This document shows, piece by piece, positions 45,327 to 53,949 of a DNA stretch of 64,000 nucleotides. Origin of the DNA: Candidatus Thiocaldithrix dubininis (GTDB lineage: Bacteria; Pseudomonadota; Gammaproteobacteria; Thiotrichales; Thiotrichaceae); the NCBI GenBank assembly GCA_029972135.1, contig CP124755.1:2539991-2603990 (forward strand). Direction: 5' to 3'. The notes beneath the pieces are model-generated. The model was given only the letters and a program-made list of their open reading frames with translations. It made no database searches and was not told the DNA's origin. Made by a program: the position numbers and the translations under genes. Positions within the stretch are counted from its first letter, which is position 1. Each line of letters opens with the position of its first letter.

Positions 45327-45682
45327 TAGCTGCGTAAACCGCGTTCAATACTCACCCCAACCTCACGCGCTTGCTTAACTGCACCCGGTTTACCCACGGT
45401 TACTTTAATCCACGGAATTTGCATTTCTTGCATCAGCGTAGTAGCAATGGTTTCAGCTAAACGTTCGACTAATTCATAGTGATCGCTATCAACTAATGCT
45501 TGCACGCGTTGCGCGGCGGTTTTGTAATTGAGTGTATCTTGAATATTGTCCGTCGCGGCGGGTTTACGATTATCCCAAGCCATTTCTAAATCAATGCGGA
45601 TTTTTTGCTGAATACGCTTTTCCCACTCATAAATCCCGATGCGGGCGTTTAATACCAAATCGCGTACATACACAATATCCAC
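45326..45682 (-). CDS. folB: Dihydroneopterin aldolase FolB
   Basis: FolB converts dihydroneopterin to the hydroxymethyl pterin used by FolK. The 118-aa protein has IVYVRDLVLNARIGIYEWEKRIQQKIRIDLEM, then DTLNYKTAAQRVQALVDSDHYELVERLAETIATTLM, and a C-terminal VGKPGAVKQAREVGVSIERG. These include the conserved Glu and Lys of the active site. Length is standard. It heads the folB-folK pair. Confidence 0.95.
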   Translation of the reverse strand: MDIVYVRDLVLNARIGIYEWEKRIQQKIRIDLEMAWDNRKPAATDNIQDTLNYKTAAQRVQALVDSDHYELVERLAETIATTLMQEMQIPWIKVTVGKPGAVKQAREVGVSIERGLRS

Positions 45683-45781
45683 AGCTATTCCTTCCCTGCT
45701 CTGTCAGTTGAGGCAACATTGTAATATGAGAATTAAACAGATGGAAAAAACTATAGAAACTTACGTACTTCTCAAACTACA

Positions 45782-45808
45782 AACTTGCTTTGGTTTTCCC
45801 AAAGCAAG
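45782..45808 (-). terminator. Terminator hairpin downstream of the glycine-zipper gene
   Basis: ACTTGCTTTGG (45782-45792) and its exact complement (45798-45808) form an 11-bp stem with a 5-base loop. On the minus strand the stem is followed by TTTGTAGTTT, so it ends the transcript of the gene at 45831-46289. Confidence 0.7.
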
Positions 45809-45830
45809 TAGCTTAGGTAGGCAGCTTAGT

Positions 45831-46289
45831 TTAATTAACAGCTTGCCATTGACCTGTACGCGTCTGACAAGCACGCATTTGCACATTTTCTTGTCGCCCA
45901 TTAATGTAACCCACTACATTAACCGGACGGCACACCGTGGTACTATTGACCCGATAAACTGCACCGGGTTGAGCATTATAACGCGCACCGGTGCTAGAGT
46001 TTTGCCATGAAACCGGACGCCCCGAATATAAGGCTTGTCCTACATGAGCGCGGTCATTGGCATCCATTTGCGCACCAACTTGACCGCCAATATAACCGCC
46101 TAACACTGCACCCGCGACGGTTGCCACATCATTACCTAGGCCTTTGCCGATTTGATTACCTACAATCCCACCCACAACTGCCCCTGTAATTGTGCCACCT
46201 TGGGTATTATTCATTGAACCGCAACCAGATATGAGCAAGGTACTCAATAAAGCTGTGCTCATTACCGTGCTTTTTACTATTAGTTTCAT
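45831..46289 (-). CDS. Glycine-zipper lipoprotein
   Basis: The 152-aa protein has a lipoprotein signal (STALLSTLLISGCGS, Cys at about 23) and then a glycine-zipper region TITGAVVGGIVGNQIGKGLGNDVATVAGAVLGGYIGGQVGAQM, in which small residues repeat every four positions. A C-terminal part with RPVSWQNSSTGARYNAQPGAVYR resembles the RT0821/Lpp0805-type surface family. It should sit in the outer membrane by its lipid. Role unknown. A shorter relative is encoded 60 bases upstream. Confidence 0.87.
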   Translation of the reverse strand: MKLIVKSTVMSTALLSTLLISGCGSMNNTQGGTITGAVVGGIVGNQIGKGLGNDVATVAGAVLGGYIGGQVGAQMDANDRAHVGQALYSGRPVSWQNSSTGARYNAQPGAVYRVNSTTVCRPVNVVGYINGRQENVQMRACQTRTGQWQAVN

Positions 46290-46349
46290 GCCGTACTCCT
46301 TTGTGCATGCTGTTTTTAACCTAGCCTCCTACCAGACGTGCCATTCTAA

Positions 46350-46619
46350 TTAATAAGGTCTGTAGTAAGGTGCTGGTTGTTGATTTTGATAATAGCGGTC
46401 TTGGTTTTCACCCATTTGACCACCGATATAACCACCGGCCACTGTACCTGCCACCGTTGCTAAAGTTCTGCCATCACCTTTACCAACTTGATGACCTAAT
46501 ACACCGCCTGCGACTGCGCCTGCAATTGAACCCGCTTGAGTATTATTAATCGGCGCACCACAGCCTGTTAACGTTACTGCTAAAGCGCTGGCAACCGCTA
46601 AATACACTACTTTATTCAT
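46350..46619 (-). CDS. Short glycine-zipper lipoprotein
   Basis: The 89-aa protein has a lipobox (ALAVTLTGCGAP) and the same glycine-zipper layout as its neighbour: NNTQAGSIAGAVAGGVLGHQVGKGDGRTLATVAGTVAGGYIGGQMGE. It ends in a Gln/Pro/Tyr tail. The shared NNTQxGxIxGAV start shows that the two genes arose by duplication. The function is not known. Confidence 0.85.
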   Translation of the reverse strand: MNKVVYLAVASALAVTLTGCGAPINNTQAGSIAGAVAGGVLGHQVGKGDGRTLATVAGTVAGGYIGGQMGENQDRYYQNQQPAPYYRPY

Positions 46620-46786
46620 TGTTAAGTTCCTTAGTTTTATATAATTTTAGTTCAACATTAGTCGGGGATAATAAAAATCCGCTCAGATTATTAGAGCGCC
46701 TAGCCCAGCGAGAGTTCCATAGGCTTTATCACCTAAATAACTGCACTAATGGCTTATAGTTGGCAAATGCCGGATACAGATTAGCG

Positions 46787-47938
46787 CTAATTAAAGCGAA
46801 ATACATGTTCCACATCCGTTTCGGGCTTAACCGTCAACAATACTTCTTGGGTTTGCCCATGAAAGCTGGCTTTAACCTTATAAGAACCCTGCACTAAAGT
46901 TTCTTGTAATTTGCCCTTCAATAATCGGTCTACAATATGATCCCCATTAGCTGTATAGAAGGTGAAATTTGCATCTACAGGTTGTTGTGCTTTATCTAAC
47001 GCTTTCAAATTTAAGTTGCCCAATGCCCCTAGATTAAAATGATGATTCAAGGTCTGCCCTGCATCTAATTTCAATTTAGCTGTTTGCTTAATTGCACCCC
47101 ATAGCACACTGACTTCATATTCGTCCGGACTTAACTTTTTGCTAACGTGGGTTTTTGCGGTAATCGAATCAATGACTTCACCTTGGCTCGAATAAATTAT
47201 AAAGTTAGCCGCTAACTTAGCCTGACTATCGGTCGCCCCCGCTGATAACTGTAAAGTTCCCGGTGCGTGATTATCTCCCGATTGAGAACTTGCACTGGGG
47301 CTATTCGTGGCTTGTAACCATTGCGGAACTACGCTATCCAATTGATTGGCGCTTAATACATCTGTGCCAGAACTTTCCGCAATACAAGTTAAGGTTTGAT
47401 TCTGCTTTTCTGTTTGTAAAGAAACGGCATAGATTTTCAGACCGGGCTGCTGTTGTTTAAGCTCTTTCGTAATCACACAAGGGTCTTGATCACAACTTTC
47501 TGTGCCGTCTGAAATTAAGACAATCGAGCCTTGCCCTTGAATATTGCTAGCCGCTTGCTTAAGCGCTGCCCCAATAGGTGAGCGACCTAAAGGACGAATC
47601 TGGTTAATAGCTTTGCTTAAAGCTTCGCTATCTGCGCTCTCGTCCAAACGCTTTATATCGGTACAACTGCTTTTGCTTTGACTGCCGTATACCATAACTT
47701 GTGCTTGTGAACTAAGCTCAGGCTTTGCTAATAACTTATTCAGTTCAGTACGCGCAATCTCGATTTTCGTTTTACCATTCACTTGTCCCCACATACTATT
47801 GGATGCATCCAACACAATGACCAAAGCGGGGGCGTTATTCTCATTTGCGAACGTTAATTCTGCATAAGCGCCAAGGCTAACCATTAATAAAATTGAATAT
47901 AAACGAAAAGATAATCTATATTTATTACATAACATCAT
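46787..47938 (-). CDS. VWA-domain periplasmic or surface protein
   Basis: The 383-aa protein has an N-terminal signal segment (SFRLYSILLMVSLGAYAELTFA) and a von Willebrand A domain with the metal-dependent adhesion site DASNSMWG, a Thr/Ser loop (LGRSPIGAAL) and LISDGTESCDQDPC. C-terminal regions look like repeated beta domains (LNLKALDKAQQPVDANFTFYTANGD). Similar proteins are called TerY-like or VWA proteins without a firm role. I use ATG 47938 rather than a TTG 6 codons earlier. Divergent from gspE. Confidence 0.85.
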   Translation of the reverse strand: MMLCNKYRLSFRLYSILLMVSLGAYAELTFANENNAPALVIVLDASNSMWGQVNGKTKIEIARTELNKLLAKPELSSQAQVMVYGSQSKSSCTDIKRLDESADSEALSKAINQIRPLGRSPIGAALKQAASNIQGQGSIVLISDGTESCDQDPCVITKELKQQQPGLKIYAVSLQTEKQNQTLTCIAESSGTDVLSANQLDSVVPQWLQATNSPSASSQSGDNHAPGTLQLSAGATDSQAKLAANFIIYSSQGEVIDSITAKTHVSKKLSPDEYEVSVLWGAIKQTAKLKLDAGQTLNHHFNLGALGNLNLKALDKAQQPVDANFTFYTANGDHIVDRLLKGKLQETLVQGSYKVKASFHGQTQEVLLTVKPETDVEHVFRFN

Positions 47939-48204
47939 AACGGGGCTTAGGCTCAAGCTGACTAGAAAATTAACAATGGGTTTGTAACCTACAAAGGTAG
48001 CACGAGATTGTTTAATTCACTGGATTTTTAATGAACTTTCCGCTTTTCGGTAGCCAGTCCCGGCTTAACTTCGGTTAATGCTTTATAATAAAAAGCCTGA
48101 CGATCTTCAGTTAGCAGCAATAAAACTAATTGATAATAATGCAAGAACGCCGCTTGCGTTTTGAGCACTTTTCAAACACTAAGAATAATAATTAAAAGCT
48201 TGCC

Positions 48205-49920
48205 ATGTTAAATGTATCCAGCCCGCCTTTTGGTGAACGCTTAGTCAAGCAAGGAAAACTCAAACCTGCTGATTTGGAACGTGCTTTACGCGCCCAATCA
48301 GAAATACGCCAGCCTTTAGGCAGTGTGTTAGTACGCCTCGGTTTATTAACAGAGCAAGAAGTCGCCTTTGTCTTAGCCAAGCATTTAAATATTGCAATGG
48401 CACTAACCAAAGATTACCCCAATGTCGCTTTAGATAATTTAGGTATATCCCTGAATTACCTGCGCACGGCGGAACTGATTCCACTGCAACAAGATGAGCA
48501 TAAATTGATTGTGGCAATGGCCAATCCACAAGATATGTTTGCTCGGCAAGCGTTAAGCATGGCAACGGGTAAACAAATTGAGGCGTTATTAGGTTTACCC
48601 AGTGAAATTCGAGCGCAGATTGAACGGCTTTACAATCACGAAACCCAAAAGAAAACCAACGAAACTGACGAAGAATTCGAGTTCACCAGCAGTAATGACA
48701 ATTTAGATGATATTGAGCATTTAAAAGACATGGCGAGTGAAGCGCCCGTGATTCGCATCGTCAATCAAATCATGACCAATGCCATGAGTCAGCGGGCTTC
48801 GGATATTCACATTGAACCGTTTGAAAATCATTTAAAAGTGCGTTATCGGATTGATGGCGTAATTCATGAAGTTGAATCACCACCTGCTGCGTTAACTCCG
48901 GCGATTATTTCACGCATTAAACTCATGGCACGTTTGAATATTGCCGAACGCCGTTTGCCGCAAGATGGGCGTATTCAAATGCGCGCGCAAGGTAAAGAAA
49001 TTGATATGCGGGTTTCGACCGTGCCAACCATGCATGGCGAAAGCGTAGTCATGCGTTTATTAGATAAACATAGCGTCAAGTTGGATTTAAAAACCCTCGG
49101 CTTTTCTGACGACAATTACCAAAAATTACAAAAGCAATTAGAAGCCCCGCACGGGGTTATTTTGGTTACCGGGCCCACCGGCTCGGGTAAAACCACGACG
49201 TTGTATGCGGCACTCACCCAATTAAACACGCCTGAAAATAAAATTCTGACAGTAGAAGACCCGGTGGAATATGAATTAGAAGGCATTAACCAAATCCAAG
49301 CTAATCCCAAAATCGGGCTAACCTTTGCCGACGCGCTACGTTCAATTGTGCGTCAAGACCCAGACATTATTATGATCGGTGAGATGCGCGACGTGGAAAC
49401 GGCACGCATTGCGATTCAATCAGCCTTAACTGGGCACTTGGTGTTATCCACCTTACATACCAATGATGCCGCTAGCGGGATTACGCGATTATTGGATATG
49501 GGGTTAGAAGATTATTTACTCACGTCCACGATTAACGGCATTTTGGCACAACGCTTAGTAAGACGCTTATGCCCGCAATGCCGCGAATCACACGAAGTGT
49601 TACCCGAAATCGAACAAGAATTAGGCTTACGCCAATACCAAGCGCAGGGCGATTTACGTTTATGGCATGCTAAGGGTTGTACAGCTTGCGGACATACTGG
49701 CTATAAAGGGCGTAGTGCGATTCATGAAATCTTAGTCATGGACGACCCGTTACGCCGTTTAATTTTAAAACACGAAGATGCGGGCGTATTGCAAGAACAA
49801 GCGCGTAAAAGCGGTATGCGGACTATGTATGAAGACGGCTTACTGAAAGCCTTAAAAGGCGTCACAACCTTAGAAGAGGTGTTACGCGTGGCGGAGGAAA
49901 CCCCACATGGCTCTGTATAA
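48205..49920 (+). CDS. gspE: Type II secretion ATPase GspE
   Basis: GspE powers pseudopilus assembly in type II secretion. The 571-aa protein has the N1E domain (FGERLVKQGKLKPADLERAL...), SDIHIEPFENHLKVRYRIDG, Walker A GPTGSGKTTTLYAAL, the Asp box ILTVEDPVEYELEGINQIQ, Walker B DPDIIMIGEMRD and the His box TGHLVLSTLHTNDA. It also has the GspE-type tetracysteine zinc site (CPQC ... CTACGHTGYKGR). It starts the gspEFGHIJK operon; the last codons overlap gspF by 14 bases. Confidence 0.95.
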   Translation: MLNVSSPPFGERLVKQGKLKPADLERALRAQSEIRQPLGSVLVRLGLLTEQEVAFVLAKHLNIAMALTKDYPNVALDNLGISLNYLRTAELIPLQQDEHKLIVAMANPQDMFARQALSMATGKQIEALLGLPSEIRAQIERLYNHETQKKTNETDEEFEFTSSNDNLDDIEHLKDMASEAPVIRIVNQIMTNAMSQRASDIHIEPFENHLKVRYRIDGVIHEVESPPAALTPAIISRIKLMARLNIAERRLPQDGRIQMRAQGKEIDMRVSTVPTMHGESVVMRLLDKHSVKLDLKTLGFSDDNYQKLQKQLEAPHGVILVTGPTGSGKTTTLYAALTQLNTPENKILTVEDPVEYELEGINQIQANPKIGLTFADALRSIVRQDPDIIMIGEMRDVETARIAIQSALTGHLVLSTLHTNDAASGITRLLDMGLEDYLLTSTINGILAQRLVRRLCPQCRESHEVLPEIEQELGLRQYQAQGDLRLWHAKGCTACGHTGYKGRSAIHEILVMDDPLRRLILKHEDAGVLQEQARKSGMRTMYEDGLLKALKGVTTLEEVLRVAEETPHGSV

Positions 49921-51133
49921 TTACAAAGCGATAACGGCAGCAGGGCTTGCTCAAGAAGGCACATTAGAAGCGGCTAGCGAGGCCCAAGCCGCTGAAAACT
50001 TGAATAGCCAAGGTTTAATTCCGCTTAAAATTCAAGTCAGTAAAACCGCCAGCAGCGCTCAGAATCCTGCGACCAAATCGCGGCGCTTATTTGCCAGCAA
50101 TCGTTTAAAACAAGAGGATATTTTAGCCCTAACCCAGCAAATGGCTTCCATGCTGAAAGCCGGTTTACCGCTGGATCGTGCCTTGGGTATTTTGCTGGAA
50201 ATTGGCGACAAGCCGATTGTGTTAGAACTGATTAAAACCATTCAAAACGATGTCAGAAGCGGTAAACGCTTTGCCGATGCCTTAGAAACCAGCGGCAAAT
50301 TTTCGCGCTTTTATATCAATATGGTACGGGCGGGCGAAGCAGGCGGTTCGATAGATGATGCCTTAGCGCGTTTAGTGGATTATATGACGCGGGCGAAAGA
50401 ATTACGCGGTACCGTCGTTTCTGCCATGATTTACCCAACCATTCTGGCAATCGTGGCGGTTTCTTCCATTATTGCCTTATTAACCTTTGTCGTGCCGCAA
50501 TTCGTGCAAATGTTTAAGGATATGGGCGGCGAACTACCTACTTTAACCAAGGTCGTGATTGGCGCAGCGAATACCTTGCAACATTATTGGTGGGCGGTAT
50601 TGGGCGTATTTCTGAGCTTTTTATTGCTGTTGCAATTTACGCTGAGTAATGACCGGGCACGAATGGGCTTTGACCGCAGCCTATTACATTGGCCGATTGT
50701 GGGTAACCTGATTGGCAAGATTGAAACCGCCCGTTTCTCACGTAGCCTCGGCACATTATTACACAATGGTGTACCGCTGTTGGGCGCATTAAAAATTGCA
50801 AAGAATACGATTAGTAATCGTGTGATTGCCCGCGCGGTAGAAGAGTCCGCCGATAGTCTTAAGCAAGGCGAAAGCCTCACCCGTACATTATTAAGCAAAG
50901 GGGTATTTCCCGCTTATGCCTTGCATATGTTGCGCGTCGGTGAAGAAACTGGGCGCATGGAGGAATTGCTAGGTGAAGTGGCGGATATTTATGACGCTGA
51001 AGTGAAAACTTCGATTAAGCAACTGTTATCCCTGTTAGAACCCATCATGATCTTAGTGATGGCGCTGGCGATTGTTACCATTATTGGTGCGGTATTATTG
51101 CCAATGGTAAATATGGCTGGTTTAGTCAAATAA
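49907..51133 (+). CDS. gspF: Type II secretion inner-membrane protein GspF
   Basis: GspF is the platform protein of the type II secretion machine. The 408-aa protein has the family start MALYNYKAITAAGLAQEGTLEAASEAQA, two related cytoplasmic domains (LTQQMASMLKAGLPLDRAL and FSRSLGTLLHNGVPLLGAL) and three membrane segments including the C-terminal LLEPIMILVMALAIVTIIGAVLLPM. Length is normal (about 405 aa). It lies between gspE and gspG. Confidence 0.95.
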   Translation: MALYNYKAITAAGLAQEGTLEAASEAQAAENLNSQGLIPLKIQVSKTASSAQNPATKSRRLFASNRLKQEDILALTQQMASMLKAGLPLDRALGILLEIGDKPIVLELIKTIQNDVRSGKRFADALETSGKFSRFYINMVRAGEAGGSIDDALARLVDYMTRAKELRGTVVSAMIYPTILAIVAVSSIIALLTFVVPQFVQMFKDMGGELPTLTKVVIGAANTLQHYWWAVLGVFLSFLLLLQFTLSNDRARMGFDRSLLHWPIVGNLIGKIETARFSRSLGTLLHNGVPLLGALKIAKNTISNRVIARAVEESADSLKQGESLTRTLLSKGVFPAYALHMLRVGEETGRMEELLGEVADIYDAEVKTSIKQLLSLLEPIMILVMALAIVTIIGAVLLPMVNMAGLVK

Positions 51134-51166
51134 GCGCCCCTGAATAATAAAAACAAAGGAGCTAAC

Positions 51167-51613
51167 ATGCAGCAACGCGCATCCACGTTTATGAAGTCAA
51201 CACATCGTGGTTTTACCTTGATTGAATTAATGATTGTCTTGGTTATTTTAGGTTTGATTGTGGGTATTGTCGGGCCACAAGCCATGAAATATTTAGGCAA
51301 AGGCAAATCACAATCCGCCAAAGTACAGATTGAAAACATTAGCGCTGCCTTGGATATGTATCGCCTAGAAGTTGGCAGTTATCCAACCACCGCAGACGGT
51401 TTAAAAGCCTTGGTAACACAACCGTCAGGCGCTCGCGGTTGGAATGGGCCTTACCTGAAAAAAGGCGAAGTGCCTAAAGACCCGTGGAACAACGATTATC
51501 AATATAAGCGGCCGGGCGGCAATAATCATCCTTACGATTTATTCTCACTGGGCGCAGACAATGCCGCCGGTGGTGAAGGCGAAGATGCCGACGTTAATCT
51601 CTGGCAATCGTAA
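51167..51613 (+). CDS. gspG: Major pseudopilin GspG
   Basis: GspG builds the shaft of the type II pseudopilus. The 148-aa preprotein has the prepilin cleavage motif RG-FTLIELMIVLVILGLI, followed by QAMKYLGKGKSQSAKVQIENISAALDMYRLEVGSYPTT, GLKALVTQPSGARGWNGPYLKKGEVPKDPWNNDYQY and the acidic calcium-site end GADNAAGGEGEDADVNLWQS. All are typical. The start at 51167 gives a slightly long leader; an ATG 8 codons in (MKSTHRG) is an alternative. Confidence 0.95.
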   Translation: MQQRASTFMKSTHRGFTLIELMIVLVILGLIVGIVGPQAMKYLGKGKSQSAKVQIENISAALDMYRLEVGSYPTTADGLKALVTQPSGARGWNGPYLKKGEVPKDPWNNDYQYKRPGGNNHPYDLFSLGADNAAGGEGEDADVNLWQS

Positions 51614-52037
51614 CGGCTTTACCCTGTTAGAAGTGCTGCTGGTGTTAATCATTGGTAGCCTTTTAATGGGCGTGGTAGCCAGTGCGATTACTGATGGTCC
51701 AATTTTGCGTAAATCCAGCCGCGAAGTGGTGGCAAGCTTACGCCATGCGAGGGTACAAGCGATTATGCAGCAGCAAGCTGCTGTGTGGAAAATGAACATT
51801 AGTCAGAATAATTTTTGGGTTAGCGCCAAAAATCAAACTGAAGAAAAACACAGCCTATCCGACAAAATCAAAGCCAAGGTTAATACCAATTCAGCAGAAA
51901 TTGAGTCGCCGGAACAAGCAGGTATTCGCTTTTATCCGGATGGTAGTTCTAGCGGCGGCTCAGTTGAGCTGAGTTATGAGCAACAAAGTTTTAAAGTGAA
52001 TGTGGAATGGGTGACGGGGCGTGTCAGCATTCAATAA
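51585..52037 (+). CDS. gspH: Minor pseudopilin GspH
   Basis: The 150-aa protein has a type IV prepilin signal NG-FTLLEVLLVLIIGSLLMGVVASAI and continues with REVVASLRHARVQAIMQQQAAVW, typical of GspH/FimT-like minor pseudopilins that help start the pseudopilus tip. I take ATG 51585 rather than 51561 since it gives a normal short leader. It overlaps the gspG end by 29 bases and gspI by 17, so the operon is tightly coupled. Confidence 0.88.
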   Translation: MPTLISGNRNGFTLLEVLLVLIIGSLLMGVVASAITDGPILRKSSREVVASLRHARVQAIMQQQAAVWKMNISQNNFWVSAKNQTEEKHSLSDKIKAKVNTNSAEIESPEQAGIRFYPDGSSSGGSVELSYEQQSFKVNVEWVTGRVSIQ

Positions 52038-52431
52038 ACAAGCAGGCTTTTCCTTATTAGAAATCTTAGTTGCCTTTGTAGTCATGGCGTTTGTCGTGGG
52101 TGTGATTTTACAATTATTTGGAACATCCATGCGTAGCGTTGCTTTAGCCGATGAATACAGTTATGCCGTACAAGTGGCTGAATCGCATTTAGCCGCCGTG
52201 GGTACAGAAATTCCGGTAGAAGCGGGTGAACAATCGGGCAAAGAAAAAAATAGCGCCTATGCGTGGCAAATAAAAATGCAGCCGATTGAAGCCGCAACCC
52301 TAAACGACAAATTAGAAAAGTTACCGTTAACCGTACAGCTTTATCAGGTGGAATCTATTGTCACATGGCAGCAAGGCGATAAGCCACGTAGCTTGCATTT
52401 AACCAGCCTGCGCTTTGGAAAACCACAATGA
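52021..52431 (+). CDS. gspI: Minor pseudopilin GspI
   Basis: GspI forms the core of the pseudopilus tip with GspJ and GspK. The 136-aa protein starts at GTG 52021 and has QAG-FSLLEILVAFVVMAFVVGVILQ followed by ALADEYSYAVQVAESHLAAVG, which matches the GspI family (AxxxAxxxAxSxLA pattern). It overlaps gspJ by 4 bases. Length is normal (about 125-135 aa). Confidence 0.9.
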   Translation: MSAFNKQAGFSLLEILVAFVVMAFVVGVILQLFGTSMRSVALADEYSYAVQVAESHLAAVGTEIPVEAGEQSGKEKNSAYAWQIKMQPIEAATLNDKLEKLPLTVQLYQVESIVTWQQGDKPRSLHLTSLRFGKPQ

Positions 52432-53063
52432 AAGCACGCGGCTTCACCTTACTTGAAATGCTGATTGCGTTAACCTTAATGGGTTTATTGTTTACAGCGC
52501 TATTTTCAGCCTTTTATACCCTCAGTCGCAGTTGGGACGCAGCCGATAGCCGTATTAGCCAAACCGAAGATCGCCGGTTAATAGCCGAATTTTTGCGCCG
52601 CCAGCTTAGCCAAGCGATGGTACTAAAGATTAGTAATGAGCAAGACGAAAAAGTATACGCGTTTGAAGCCAATGCCGAACGAATTCGTTATGCCGCGCCC
52701 TTACAACCGCTGCAACATCAAGGCGGTATTTTTCTGATTGAGCTCAGTATTGTCAGCAGCAAAGCAGGCAAAGCCTTAGAAATGCGTTATGCACCGTATC
52801 GCCCTGAATTAACTTGGGATAAGGCGTTTGCCGATAGCGAGCCTGTGCCTATTTATGACCAACTTAAAGACGCTAGCTTCGCTTACTTTGGACAAAGTTC
52901 TGAAGGTGAAGAAGCCCAATGGCAAGATGAATGGCAAGACATCCCGTTTTATCCACAATTAGTCAAAATTGACTTAGCCGACGCACAACAAGTCTGGCCG
53001 TTATTACAAATTCCTTTACCACAGGTTAGCGATTATGCGAATCACAATACCGCGCCAAAGTAA
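52428..53063 (+). CDS. gspJ: Minor pseudopilin GspJ
   Basis: The 211-aa protein has the prepilin motif RG-FTLLEMLIALTLMGLLFTALFSAFYTLSRSW and the later FLRRQLSQAMVLKI stretch, which fits GspJ, a component of the pseudopilus tip complex. Length is normal for the family. It overlaps gspI by 4 bases and gspK by 29 bases. Confidence 0.9.
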   Translation: MKARGFTLLEMLIALTLMGLLFTALFSAFYTLSRSWDAADSRISQTEDRRLIAEFLRRQLSQAMVLKISNEQDEKVYAFEANAERIRYAAPLQPLQHQGGIFLIELSIVSSKAGKALEMRYAPYRPELTWDKAFADSEPVPIYDQLKDASFAYFGQSSEGEEAQWQDEWQDIPFYPQLVKIDLADAQQVWPLLQIPLPQVSDYANHNTAPK

Positions 53064-53949
53064 GCAACAAGGTGTCGCGCTGTTAGTGGTCATTTGGATG
53101 ATTATGGTAATGCTTACGCTAACCGCCAGCCTAATCTATGCCACACGCACTGAAAATGGCATGGTAAATTATACGCGCAGCACTGCCACCGCCCGCGCCT
53201 TAGCCGATGCCGCAACGCATTACACGGTTTTACAATTATTTCTACCGCAAACCGAACGCGACTTAAAAATAGGCGGCACGCCCCTCTGGTGGGAATATGC
53301 ACAGCATAAAATTGAAATTCGGGTGGTAGGCGAAAATGGTTTAATCGACTTAAATTTTGCCAGCCGAGATTTAATCAAAGAAGCCTTAAAGAAAGCGGAA
53401 TTAGAGGATCAAGCGTGTGAAAATATGCTGGATCTCATCGAAGATTTTCGTGATGTAGACGATTTAAAACGACTGAATGGCGCGGAAGACAAGGATTATG
53501 AACAAGCAGGGTTATTAGCTGGTTCAAAAGACGCTCCGTTTGAACGCATTGAAGAACTGCAACAAGTAATGGGCATGACACCTACCCTTTATCAAGTGTT
53601 AACCCGCTATTTCACCGTCAATTCCGGCGTGGCTGGCATTAATCCGATGCTTGCGCCCCGCCAGACCCTGTTAATTCTGGCTGAAGGCGATGAAGCCAAA
53701 GTTGACGATTACATAAAGCGACGCGATGAAGCTAACGGCGATTATATTCAACCGGATTTTGGTAAAAATTTCTTAGAAAACACCCAGCAGTTTTTTTATC
53801 GCCTACAGATTCGTATTTACAGCGATGATAATGCGCCGCCTTATTTTGAAGAACGCTCGCTTAAATTAACACCCGAAAAGAATCCGCCGTTCGTAACCTA
53901 CTTTAAACAAATGCAAGAATCGAAAGCCTTATTCGGGCAAGGCAGTTGA
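53035..53949 (+). CDS. gspK: Minor pseudopilin GspK
   Basis: GspK caps the pseudopilus tip. The 304-aa protein has a prepilin-like start QQGVALLVVIWMIMVMLTLTASLIYATRTENGMV, the large GspK domain with VVGENGLIDLNFASRDLIKEAL, ENMLDLIEDFRDVDDLKRLNGAEDKDYEQAG, APFERIEELQQVMGMTPTLYQVL, and YFTVNSGVAGINPMLAPRQTLL. It is the last gene of this operon; gspL, M, C, D and N are not next to it. Its end overlaps the convergent oxyR by 21 bases. Confidence 0.92.
   Translation: MRITIPRQSKQQGVALLVVIWMIMVMLTLTASLIYATRTENGMVNYTRSTATARALADAATHYTVLQLFLPQTERDLKIGGTPLWWEYAQHKIEIRVVGENGLIDLNFASRDLIKEALKKAELEDQACENMLDLIEDFRDVDDLKRLNGAEDKDYEQAGLLAGSKDAPFERIEELQQVMGMTPTLYQVLTRYFTVNSGVAGINPMLAPRQTLLILAEGDEAKVDDYIKRRDEANGDYIQPDFGKNFLENTQQFFYRLQIRIYSDDNAPPYFEERSLKLTPEKNPPFVTYFKQMQESKALFGQGS

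Noticed and set aside
45639-46010. Plus-strand 123-codon frame between folB and the glycine-zipper gene
   Set aside because: It crosses a terminator hairpin and is antisense to a lipoprotein gene with a clear signal and zipper.
48205-53949. Type IV pilus operon
   Set aside because: The GspG calcium-site end, GspK and the gene order E-F-G-H-I-J-K identify type II secretion.
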